Below are positions 15,374 through 23,000 of a stretch of 29,950 nt of DNA, in pieces (the stretch's first letter is position 1; the number at the start of each line of letters is the position of its first letter). The DNA comes from CALKKN01 sp050118555. GTDB taxonomy: Bacteria > Pseudomonadota > Gammaproteobacteria > Xanthomonadales > SZUA-36. The stretch lies in the NCBI GenBank assembly GCA_050118555.1, contig JASFKQ010000018.1:1-29950 (forward strand). Direction: 5' to 3'. Below the pieces are notes generated by a model. It had not been told where the DNA came from and did not search any database. It worked only from the letters and a program-made list of their open reading frames with translations. The translations under genes were made by a program, and so were the position numbers.

Positions 15374-17686
15374 ATGCGTTCCTGGAACGACGACATCCAT
15401 TCTTTTCGTGTACTCAAGGGGCTCCACGCGGCCATTCTTATGCTGGCCGGAACCGCTCTTCCGCTGACGTCGTTCGGACAGAACGATCCAGCATCGGCGC
15501 CTATTCCGTCCATTGACGACATTCTGAACGATACGCGCCGGGCCCTGATCGTCGAGGCTCGGGTTTTCGAAGGAGGAGCCGAATTCGTCGACGCCTACAT
15601 CAGCGAGACCCCGCCCGGAGCATTCGTAGCCGACCCCGAGATGATCGGCATTTCCTGGTTTGACGACACAGGGGTGGAGATAAGTAACCGCTACGCATGG
15701 GACCCGCGCTGGGAATTCGAGGAATCGGCGGATGGTGAACGGCAGATCACCCTGGCAGAAGCCGTCGGCGCGTTCGAGATTCCCTTTTCTCACGCCATCC
15801 ACCGCCTTGAATTCTTTGACGGAGAAACCGGCGCAGTGCTGTTGGAAGTGAACGTCGGCGCCGTCGTGGAGGGCTATTGCGTCGACTACCCGGACGATCC
15901 CAATTGCGCAGGATTCGTGCCCACCGACTCGGATGGGGATGGCGTGGCGGATGCGGATGACAATTGCCCCAATCACGCAAATGCGGACCAACTGGATTTG
16001 GATAGCGACGGCTCAGGCGACGCGTGCGATGACGATGACGACAATGACGGCGTCGCTGATGTCGACGACAATTGTCCGCGGGACCCCAATCCGGACCAGG
16101 CCGACCTGGACAATGACGGCATCGGCACGGTGTGTGATTCCTTTGAAGGGCTCAACCAGCCTCCCTTAGCGAATACGGACGGGTACTCGACCGATGAGGA
16201 TCAGGTGCTGAACGTTCCCGCGCCCGGCGTCCTGGCGAACGACTCGGACGAAAATACGGCCACGCTGCAGATCACGGGCAACATGGAACCGTCACACGGC
16301 AGCGTCACGGTGAATGCAGACGGGTCTTTCGCCTACTCCCCGGACCTCAATTGGTACGGATCGGACAGCTTTGGCTACACGGTCACGGACGAAACCGGGA
16401 AGAGCGCGAACGGAACGGTCAACATCACCGTCGATTCGGTGAACGACGCGCCACAGGTTTCCGTCAGCCGCGCCACGACCAGCGTTCAGTACAGCGATAC
16501 GATTTCCGACCTGATCGTGACCGCGACGGACATTGACGATGCGTCGCTGACGCCGGGCGCCACCTGGAGCGACGACGGCAATGTCAGCACCACTGCCGGC
16601 CTGCCCGACGACCTGGCCCTGGCGGCCACCGGCGCCTCGGCCTGCTCGGCCCAGTCATTCGACTATTCACCGGTCTCGGGCTCCAGTTGCAGCTGGACCA
16701 TCAGCGGCCAGGTACTCCTGCCGGCGAACCCGGATGACTACATCCTGAACCTGACCGTGAGCGATGGGGACGCCTCGGACACCAAGGCTTCAACCCTGGT
16801 GGTGAGCGCCGAGAACGCCGCCGTGGCGCTTGCCGGTGCAAACGCGGTCTCCGTTCCGGTGACGGGGGCGGGAGAAGACAGCGTCAACTTCTCGCTGATG
16901 TTCACTGTAAGTGAGACGCAACCGGATAGCGCCACTGCGAGCGCGCGGGCCGGCGACATCGAAAAGTCCGTCGCAACCATCGAGCTCAACCCGGTGGGCC
17001 CCGGAAGTAAGGTGAGCCCGGCCGGTCCCTGCACGGTGAGCAGCAACGAGGCACTGGCTGACAACGCGCTCAGCTACAGCGAAGCGTTGACCGTCACCTG
17101 CGACTTCGAAAATGTCCCGGTAAACACCTACAGCGTGGATGCGATCGTGAATGGCGGCTACTACGCCGGCGCCGATGACGACGTGCTGACGGTGTTCGAT
17201 CCCAGCCTGGGCTACACCACCGGCGGTGGCTGGTTCTACTGGCCGGGCACGAACAACCGGACGAACTTCGGTTACACCATGAAGTACAACAAGAAGCAGA
17301 CCAACATCCAAGGCAGCTTCCTGCTAATCCGCCACATCGAGGGCGCGCCTGAGGGCGAGGACAAGTGGCGGATCAAGAGCAACTCCGTCGACGGCCTGGC
17401 CCTGGGCCAGGGTGCGGACTTCAGCTGGGCCACGTTCACCGGGAAGGCGACCTTCAGAGCGCCAGGTGCCGACACGGAAGGCAATCACGGGTTCACGGTA
17501 TACGCCGAGGACCGTGGCGAGCCTGGCGCCGGCCTGGACGCGCTTTGGCTGGAGACCACGGACAAGGACGGTGCCGTCATCGACGACCTGTCCATGGACG
17601 GTTCCGCGGACGCCAACGCGACCCGCCTGGGCGGCGGAAACATTTTCGTACCCTCGGGCAACCGGGGCCACGGAAAGAGTCGTTAA
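15374..17686 (+). CDS. Secreted calcium-binding protein: TSP3 repeats, cadherin-like and post-COAP-1-like domains
   Basis: This is a 770-residue protein. The ATG at 15374 has GGAGG nine bases upstream, inside the end of the previous gene, and gives a signal peptide of about 36 residues (cleavage near SFG-QND). Residues about 184-256 are thrombospondin type 3 repeats (DSDGDGVADADDNCP and DNDGVADVDDNCP), acidic loops that bind calcium. About 259-355 form a bacterial cadherin-like tandem domain (VLANDSDEN, GSFAYSP, FGYTVTD). The middle is Ig-like. From about 613 to the end it resembles the post-COAP-1 domain (TTGGGWFYWPG, NFGYTMKYNK, GNHGFTVYAED, LGGGNIFVP). It is probably an extracellular structural or adhesive protein. 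The three-base gap to the peptidase gene implies one transcript and a shared task. There is no sorting signal such as PEP-CTERM. Confidence 0.82.
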   Translation: MRSWNDDIHSFRVLKGLHAAILMLAGTALPLTSFGQNDPASAPIPSIDDILNDTRRALIVEARVFEGGAEFVDAYISETPPGAFVADPEMIGISWFDDTGVEISNRYAWDPRWEFEESADGERQITLAEAVGAFEIPFSHAIHRLEFFDGETGAVLLEVNVGAVVEGYCVDYPDDPNCAGFVPTDSDGDGVADADDNCPNHANADQLDLDSDGSGDACDDDDDNDGVADVDDNCPRDPNPDQADLDNDGIGTVCDSFEGLNQPPLANTDGYSTDEDQVLNVPAPGVLANDSDENTATLQITGNMEPSHGSVTVNADGSFAYSPDLNWYGSDSFGYTVTDETGKSANGTVNITVDSVNDAPQVSVSRATTSVQYSDTISDLIVTATDIDDASLTPGATWSDDGNVSTTAGLPDDLALAATGASACSAQSFDYSPVSGSSCSWTISGQVLLPANPDDYILNLTVSDGDASDTKASTLVVSAENAAVALAGANAVSVPVTGAGEDSVNFSLMFTVSETQPDSATASARAGDIEKSVATIELNPVGPGSKVSPAGPCTVSSNEALADNALSYSEALTVTCDFENVPVNTYSVDAIVNGGYYAGADDDVLTVFDPSLGYTTGGGWFYWPGTNNRTNFGYTMKYNKKQTNIQGSFLLIRHIEGAPEGEDKWRIKSNSVDGLALGQGADFSWATFTGKATFRAPGADTEGNHGFTVYAEDRGEPGAGLDALWLETTDKDGAVIDDLSMDGSADANATRLGGGNIFVPSGNRGHGKSR

Positions 17687-17715
17687 TCTTTCGGGAGAGG
17701 ACTGCACCAGGAGCA

Positions 17716-17770
17716 GGAACGCAGAGGACCATGCGGACGATCCCGGATTCCTTTGTGTCCTTTGCGTTCC
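17716..17770. terminator. Imperfect inverted repeat between convergent genes
   Basis: GGAACGCAGAGGA (17716-17728) and TCCTTTGCGTTCC (17758-17770) pair at 12 of 13 positions across a 29-base loop in the 96-base gap between two convergent genes. It may end transcription in both directions, but it lacks a classic T-run; a degraded intergenic repeat is the alternative. Confidence 0.35.
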
Positions 17771-17782
17771 CTGTGTTGACTT

Positions 17783-18301
17783 TTAGTCCGGCGCGTTCGG
17801 AGGATCGGGATCGAAGGCAGGCTCTTCTTCGGGCGGGAGTTTCTCAATCCAGGCCTGCAACAGGGCCACATGCCCGCTTTCCTCAGCGGCGAACTCCGCG
17901 GCAAGACCACGGACCGCCTGATCGGGGCTGCCTTCGCTGATCGAGAAGTAGAACTCGTGCGCGCGCTGCTCGTTGCCCATCGCTATGTTCAGCGCCTGCC
18001 GGGCGGTCATCAGGTAATTGACCTTGCCGATATCGGCCGTTTCCGGCCCTTCCATGGTTTCCCATTCGAAGTCCCACGGGGCGATCCGCGGCAGGTCGTG
18101 GCCACGCGCGTGGTCGCGGATCTCCTTTGCATGCAGCCGGCTGTAGTGGGCCAGTTTGCGGAAGGTCGCGGCGACTTCCGGGTTGTTGTGCACGTCCATC
18201 ATGTCGGCTAGCTCGTCGTGGCGACCGGCCGCCTCTTCCTCGAGAGCCACGGAGTAGGCCAGGAAGATTTCGAGGTCCGTCATCTTGTCCGGGAGATTCA
18301 T
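17783..18301 (-). CDS. Rubrerythrin/ferritin-like diiron protein
   Basis: This 172-residue helical protein shows the ligand pattern of the ferritin-like superfamily. The first helix has ALEEEAAGRH (about 17-26), the second RLHAKEI, the third NEQRAHEF and the fourth AEESGH, giving paired E-x-x-H motifs on two helices. Rubrerythrins use such diiron sites to reduce hydrogen peroxide. The C-terminal rubredoxin-type Cys4 domain is absent, so an external electron donor is needed. The tail is acidic and proline-rich. The ATG at 18301 overlaps the korB stop as ATGA, with AGGAG nine bases ahead inside korB; the open frame extends upstream but that part only shadows korB. Coupling to an oxygen-sensitive ferredoxin-dependent enzyme suggests a protective role. 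Ferritin-like fold is likely; peroxidase activity is inferred. Confidence 0.8.
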   Translation of the reverse strand: MNLPDKMTDLEIFLAYSVALEEEAAGRHDELADMMDVHNNPEVAATFRKLAHYSRLHAKEIRDHARGHDLPRIAPWDFEWETMEGPETADIGKVNYLMTARQALNIAMGNEQRAHEFYFSISEGSPDQAVRGLAAEFAAEESGHVALLQAWIEKLPPEEEPAFDPDPPNAPD

Positions 18302-19134
18302 ATCGCGAACTCCTGCTCGATGGCGGCGAGCTCGCCCGCGACCGGACTGCCCGGCTGGAACACCGGGTACTGCGCACGGAAGATCACGCCCATGCTCATG
18401 CCGTCGTCCGCCTGGATGCGTTGCGCGGCGAGAATGGGGTCGGCGGTCCGCTCGTCTTCGAACGGCCTGACCTGTCGCTTCCATTCCATCTGCTCCGGGC
18501 GGAAGGTCGGGCACGGGCTGAGCGCCTGGATGAAGGAAAAACCAGGATGCTGAATGGCCTCGACCAGGATCTTCGCCAGCCCGTTGGGGTCGCCTGTGAA
18601 ACCGCGCGCGATGAACGACGCACCCGCGGTCAGCGCCATGCCTGCCGGCTGGAACGGCCGCAGGCCCGTGCCGCGTGGCGTCAGCTTGCTGCGCGTCCAG
18701 TCGGGCGCGGTGGTCGGGGAGGCCTGGCCCTTGGTCATGCCGTACACCTCGTTGTCCATGATGATGTAGGTCATGTCCATGTTCCGGCGGCAGGCGTGCA
18801 GGAAGTGGTTGCCGCCGATCGACAGGCCGTCCCCGTCGCCGCCGGCCACCAGCACCGTCAGGTCGGGACGGGCGGCCTTCAGGCCGGCGGCCAGCGCCAG
18901 CGCCCGCCCGTGCACGCCGTGGAAGCCGTAGGCACTGGTATAGGCCGCGATCCGCGATGAACAGCCGATGCCGGTGATAAGCGCCACCTCTTCACGCGGC
19001 AGTTCCAGGTACGCAAGCGCCTTGGTCAGCGCGTTCAGCACGGCGAAATCGCCGCAGCCCGGGCACCACACCGGCTTGATGTCCGACTTGTACTCTTTCG
19101 GGCTCACGGGCGGGGAAGCGACTGCGTGTTCCAT
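18298..19134 (-). CDS. korB: 2-oxoacid:ferredoxin oxidoreductase, beta subunit
   Basis: This 278-residue protein is the thiamine-diphosphate and iron-sulfur subunit. The cysteines C24 and C27 (WCPGCGD), C58 (GIGCSS) and C208 (SPCPTF) are the four ligands expected for one [4Fe-4S] cluster. GDGDGLSIGGNH at 99-110 together with MDNEVYGMTKGQ at 126-137 forms the thiamine diphosphate/Mg site. With KorA it oxidatively decarboxylates a 2-oxoacid, probably 2-oxoglutarate, to acyl-CoA and reduces ferredoxin. The ATG at 19134 lies two bases after the korA stop, with GGAG nine bases ahead in the end of korA. The open frame continues upstream to 19836, but that stretch is a shadow of korA. No ferredoxin gene is adjacent. 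Confidence 0.93.
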   Translation of the reverse strand: MEHAVASPPVSPKEYKSDIKPVWCPGCGDFAVLNALTKALAYLELPREEVALITGIGCSSRIAAYTSAYGFHGVHGRALALAAGLKAARPDLTVLVAGGDGDGLSIGGNHFLHACRRNMDMTYIIMDNEVYGMTKGQASPTTAPDWTRSKLTPRGTGLRPFQPAGMALTAGASFIARGFTGDPNGLAKILVEAIQHPGFSFIQALSPCPTFRPEQMEWKRQVRPFEDERTADPILAAQRIQADDGMSMGVIFRAQYPVFQPGSPVAGELAAIEQEFAI

Positions 19135-19136
19135 GT

Positions 19137-20882
19137 TCAGCTCCAGTTCTCGATGCACTCGACAATCTCGCCGGGCGTAATCAGCAAGGGACCGGGACGC
19201 GCTAGGACGTGCGTTTCGGCCCCGATGTCGTACCAGGCGCGCAGGTAGCGGTGAAATTGCTCGCCGTGGGACTGCTCGACAACCAGGACCCGCTCGACGC
19301 CCTGCAGGGCCTGCTCCATCCGCGCGGGGCTGGCCGGCATCAGCAATCGCAGTGCGACGACTTTCACTGACTGCCCTGCGGCCTGCAGACGCTGGGCCGC
19401 TTCGCGCACGGCGGCGCTGGTCGAACCCCAGGTCAGGATGGCCAGGGGGCCTTCGCCACGCACGTCCGCCCAGTGTTCCCCGAAGTCGAAGGCTTCGAGT
19501 TTGCGCAGGCGCTTGTCCAGCTGCCCGGTGTGATCGCGCGCCGCAGAGCTCGGCTTGCCGGTTTCGGTGTGTTCCAGTCCGTCGGCGACGTAGGTGGCGC
19601 CGCGGGTGCCTGGCAGCGCCATCGGCGATACGCCACTGGGTGTTATCTCGTAGCGCCGGTAAGACTCGCCGGGCTTGTCGGGCTCGGCGGCAAGGCGCTC
19701 CGGGATTGCGGGCAAGGTGTAATCGGGCTCCGGAATCAGGGCCCGCGACTGCGCCAGGTTCTGATCCGTCAGCATTACCGCCACGGTTTGCAGCGCCTCG
19801 GCCAGGCGAACCGTCCACTCGGTGGTCAGGATGCAATCGGCGTGATCGAGGGCGCCCAGGACCAGGTGCGGCGCATCGCCGTGCAGGCCGTACAGCGCCA
19901 CGTTCAGGTCGGACTGTTCGGACTTGGTCGGGATCCCGGTCGACGGGCCGCCACGCATGACGTCCACCACCACGGCGGGCGTCTCAGAGGCAACTGCCAG
20001 CCCCATGCCTTCGAGCATCAGCGCCAGGCCCGGACCGGAAGTTGCAGTCAGGGCCGGGACGCCGCCGAACGAGGCGCCGATGACCATGTTGATCGAGGCC
20101 AGTTCGTCCTCGGCCTGCAGCAGCGACCCGCCGAGCGCTTCCAGCCGTGGGGAGAGCCACTCCAGCAGGTCGCTGGCCGGCGTGATCGGGTAGGCCGCCG
20201 CGAAGCGGATGCCGCCGCGCAGGGCGCCGATGCCGCAACCTTCGTTTCCGCTCAGGTCCCAGCGGGGTCCCCGGTGGCCGGCTTCACGCTGCCCGGATGA
20301 AGGCCGCGCTTCGCGGGCCTGGACGATGGTGGGTTCGGTGAAGCCCTTGTCGAAGGCGGCGCGCGAGCCGGCCACGATCTCCTCCCCCTTGGCGTGGAAC
20401 ACCTGATCGATCATCTGCCCCGCCTTGTCGGGGGAGAAACCCAGCCAGTGGCATAGCAGGCCCAGGGCCACCATATTGGGCCGGCCACCGGCTATTTCCC
20501 TGGCAAGCTCCTTCATCGGCACCTCGATCAGGTCGACACCGAGATCGAGGATCGCCTCGGGAACCTCGCCGGCGGAAGGGTCGGCGATGATCAGGCTGTC
20601 CGGCCGTAGCGGAATCTCTTCGGCAAAACGTTCCGCGTTGCGCCAGTCGAGCGCCAGCAACAGGTCGAAATGATCATTCATGCACTCGATCGGCTGATGG
20701 CCGATACGAACCAGCGCGGCCGCTTCACCCCCCCGGATCTGCGGGCCGAAGGAGCGCCGCATGACGCCGTAGCAGCCGTTCTTGCCGGCCAGGCTCAACA
20801 GCAGTTCGCCGGCCGTAACGGCGCCGGCTCCGCCGGAACCCGTGACGGCGACGGAGATGTCGCAGGCGTTGCTCGCGTCCAT
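19137..20882 (-). CDS. korA: 2-oxoacid:ferredoxin oxidoreductase, fused gamma-alpha subunit
   Basis: This 581-residue subunit fuses the gamma domain (about 8-190: GSGGAGAVTAGELL, SFGPQIRGGEA) to the alpha domain (about 215-581: AAYPITPASD, then TSGPG and RGGPSTGIPTKSEQSD, the conserved substrate and pyrimidine-binding region of KorA-type enzymes). The gamma-alpha fusion is usual for 2-oxoglutarate oxidoreductases of aerobic and microaerobic bacteria; 2-oxoglutarate is therefore the likely substrate, though 2-oxoacid specificity cannot be read with certainty. It is the first gene of the operon with korB and the rubrerythrin-like gene. The start at 20882 begins MDASNACDI just ahead of the gamma domain; no clear Shine-Dalgarno precedes it. 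The open frame runs to 21395, but that extension has no family resemblance. Confidence 0.92.
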   Translation of the reverse strand: MDASNACDISVAVTGSGGAGAVTAGELLLSLAGKNGCYGVMRRSFGPQIRGGEAAALVRIGHQPIECMNDHFDLLLALDWRNAERFAEEIPLRPDSLIIADPSAGEVPEAILDLGVDLIEVPMKELAREIAGGRPNMVALGLLCHWLGFSPDKAGQMIDQVFHAKGEEIVAGSRAAFDKGFTEPTIVQAREARPSSGQREAGHRGPRWDLSGNEGCGIGALRGGIRFAAAYPITPASDLLEWLSPRLEALGGSLLQAEDELASINMVIGASFGGVPALTATSGPGLALMLEGMGLAVASETPAVVVDVMRGGPSTGIPTKSEQSDLNVALYGLHGDAPHLVLGALDHADCILTTEWTVRLAEALQTVAVMLTDQNLAQSRALIPEPDYTLPAIPERLAAEPDKPGESYRRYEITPSGVSPMALPGTRGATYVADGLEHTETGKPSSAARDHTGQLDKRLRKLEAFDFGEHWADVRGEGPLAILTWGSTSAAVREAAQRLQAAGQSVKVVALRLLMPASPARMEQALQGVERVLVVEQSHGEQFHRYLRAWYDIGAETHVLARPGPLLITPGEIVECIENWS

Positions 20883-21108
20883 GTTTTTGTGGGGATCTGA
20901 TCGGGAGAAAGGATTATTATCCGGCAAAATCCCGGCGGTTTCACGAACGAAAACAGAGCCCCCGGCAGGCTGTTGCGGTATGACCCGGGTGAGCAGCGAC
21001 TTGACTGGCCTCAGGGACGGGCCACTTCGGCGCCATGAGCGGTGTGCCGACAGGGTAGAATCCAATAGGGAGAAATCGACACCCGCCACGCAACCACGTT
21101 TCGAAGCC
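20883..21108. promoter_or_regulatory. Divergent control region of korA and the antiporter
   Basis: These 226 bases separate two divergent genes. On the minus strand GATAAT within GGATAATAATCC (near 20916-20927) is a possible -10 for korA, with GTGAAA as a poor -35. No clear promoter is seen for the antiporter. I see no terminator or known riboswitch here. Confidence 0.3.
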
Positions 21109-22293
21109 ATGTCATTCCAGGAAGCGCCGCTGCTGCTGACCCTGGGGCTCCTGTTCCTGCTGGGCCTCGCCGCCGACCTGCTCGGGCGACACACGATATT
21201 CCCGCGGGTCACCCTGCTGATCGTCGCGGGGCTGGCCGTCGGGCCCGTGGGTTTCAACCTGCTCCCGGTCGAGCTGGTGGACGACTGGTTTCCGCCGATG
21301 ACCACCGTAGCGCTCTCACTGATCGGCTTCCTGCTTGGGCCCCAGCTTTCGTTGTCCGCGCTGCGCGCCCAGGGCGGTACGGTGGTCAGCATCACGATCG
21401 GGGAAACCAGCGGCGCGGTGATCGTCGTGGCCCTGGCCCTGTGGTTTTACGGGGTAAACCCTGTTGTCGCGTTGCTGTTGGCCGGCATCGGGGCAGCCAG
21501 TGCGCCGGCAGCGACCTTCGACGTGGTGCACGAGAGCCACATCCGCAACCGGTTTTCGAACACCCTGCTGGCCGTGGTGGCGCTGGACGACGCAATCGGG
21601 CTGCTGCTGTTTTCCGTCGCCATGGCCCTGGCGACGGCGCTGGTGGGAACGCACTCGCCCACCGAAAGCCTGCTGGTGGGCGTGAAGGACATCGGTGGCA
21701 GCGTGTTGCTGGGCGCCGCGCTCGGGGTTCCGATGGCCTACCTGAGCGGACGCGTCCGGCCGGGCGAACCAACGCTGGCCGAGGCCATCGGTTTCGTCCT
21801 GATCTGCGGCGGCATAGCGACCTGGCTCGATCTTTCGCCGGTGCTGGCCGCAATGGTCATGGGTTCGGTCGTAGCGACGCTGGCCACGCACCACGACCGG
21901 CCCTTCCACGCCATCGAAGGTATCGAGTGGCCCTTCATGATCCTGTTTTTCATCCTGGCCGGTGCTTCGGCCCATGCGAAAGCCCTGCTGGCGGTAGGCA
22001 GCGTGACAGCTGTGTACATCGTGGCGCGGTGCATTGGCACCTATGCCGGAGCCTGGGCCGGCGCCACGGCGCTGCACGCCGACCCGGTAACGCGAAAGTG
22101 GGTGGGATTTTGCCTGTTTCCCCAGGCCGGCGTGTCGATCGGCATGGCCCTGATGGCCTCACAGCGATTTCCGCAGTTCGAAGCCTGGGTGCTGCCGGTG
22201 ATCCTGGCCTCGACGGTGCTCTACGAACTGGCTTCCCCCGTTATCACGCGCCGGGCGTTGCTGGCATCCCGAGCCGCCGGCAACGCTTCATAG
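21109..22293 (+). CDS. CPA2-family cation:proton antiporter
   Basis: This is a 394-residue integral membrane protein with about 12 hydrophobic helices spread over the whole length. Helix five or six carries VALDDAIGLLLF (around residues 157-168), the paired aspartates that bind cation and proton in the monovalent cation:proton antiporter-2 family (KefB/NhaS3 style). RPGEPTLAEAIGF and FCLFPQAGVSIGMAL are further family-like stretches. It lacks the C-terminal RCK/TrkA-N domain of KefB/KefC, so it is a bare transporter, probably exchanging Na+ or K+ for H+ at the inner membrane. The ATG at 21109 begins right at the first helix; the frame is open to 20782 but that part is not hydrophobic and shadows korA. 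No strong Shine-Dalgarno is seen. Its 3' end overlaps the convergent sulfotransferase gene by 73 bases. Confidence 0.88.
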   Translation: MSFQEAPLLLTLGLLFLLGLAADLLGRHTIFPRVTLLIVAGLAVGPVGFNLLPVELVDDWFPPMTTVALSLIGFLLGPQLSLSALRAQGGTVVSITIGETSGAVIVVALALWFYGVNPVVALLLAGIGAASAPAATFDVVHESHIRNRFSNTLLAVVALDDAIGLLLFSVAMALATALVGTHSPTESLLVGVKDIGGSVLLGAALGVPMAYLSGRVRPGEPTLAEAIGFVLICGGIATWLDLSPVLAAMVMGSVVATLATHHDRPFHAIEGIEWPFMILFFILAGASAHAKALLAVGSVTAVYIVARCIGTYAGAWAGATALHADPVTRKWVGFCLFPQAGVSIGMALMASQRFPQFEAWVLPVILASTVLYELASPVITRRALLASRAAGNAS

Positions 22294-22976
22294 CTCTTTC
22301 GGAACAGGCGGTCGACACAGTCCCGCTCGCTTTCCGGCAGTCGAAAATCCGTTCGCCGATAGACAAAGCCGCTCGCCGCCCTCACGCTGTCGCACACGCC
22401 GCGGTCGAAGTCGTCCTGCACGTCGCTGCGCCAGATGACCGGTGACTGCTCCGGGAAACGCAGCCGCCAGTTGATCATGTCGGGAGTGTAAGCGATGCCC
22501 AGCACGGAGCACAGCCGCCGGAAGGCCGCAACGGTGTCCTCTCCGAAGGACTCGTAGCGGATCGCCGTGGCGGCCGAGCCCAGTTCCAGCGCTCTGAAGT
22601 AGAGGGAAAGCAGGTGACGGTACGCCATCTCGAAAGCCTCCGGCGTGCCCCAGCCGGCCCGCGACCAGGCGGCCCAGGCGTCCACCGGGTCGCGGAACAA
22701 AAAGACGGGAGCCGTCAGGCGCATGGCCGCGTCGGACGGGAATACGCGCAACGTGCAATCCTCCGCGGTGCTGTGGCCGATGGTTTCCTTGCTCAGAACC
22801 ACGCCGGGATGATCCGAGTGATAAACGGAATAATCCGGCGCGCCGCGCATCCGTTGACCGGACTTCACGGTCTGCAGGTAACAGGTTACGCCCGACGCAT
22901 GCGCCAGCGAGTGGATCAGCGCTGTGGACCCGCTTTTGCACAGGGAGACGATGACCCTCAGGTTTTTCGTCAGCAC
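22221..22976 (-). CDS. PAPS-dependent sulfotransferase family protein
   Basis: This is a 251-residue protein. The N-terminal IVSLCKSGSTALIHSLA (about residues 9-25) matches the 5'-phosphosulfate-binding loop of sulfotransferases, and FLFRDPVDAWAAWSRAG (about 92-108) matches the 3'-phosphate-binding RDP-S segment. The family moves sulfate from PAPS to a hydroxyl or amine of a small molecule, sugar or protein; the acceptor here is not known. There is no signal peptide. The start is GTG at 22976, with GGGGAGGG six to seven bases ahead. It lies 24 bases after the sugar dehydrogenase gene on the same strand, so the two are probably one transcript, although no functional link is obvious. Its final 24 codons overlap the end of the antiporter gene on the other strand. 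Confidence 0.8.
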   Translation of the reverse strand: MLTKNLRVIVSLCKSGSTALIHSLAHASGVTCYLQTVKSGQRMRGAPDYSVYHSDHPGVVLSKETIGHSTAEDCTLRVFPSDAAMRLTAPVFLFRDPVDAWAAWSRAGWGTPEAFEMAYRHLLSLYFRALELGSAATAIRYESFGEDTVAAFRRLCSVLGIAYTPDMINWRLRFPEQSPVIWRSDVQDDFDRGVCDSVRAASGFVYRRTDFRLPESERDCVDRLFRKSYEALPAARDASNARRVITGEASS

Positions 22977-23000
22977 GATTCCCTCCCCTGGACGCGGCCG

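Noticed and set aside
15925..16140. Acidic GATGACGACAAT-type repeats as a DNA satellite
   Set aside because: They encode the calcium loops of thrombospondin type 3 repeats, which explains the periodicity.
19473..20300. A 275-codon plus-strand open frame inside korA
   Set aside because: Lies wholly opposite conserved KorA motifs and shows no recognisable domain.
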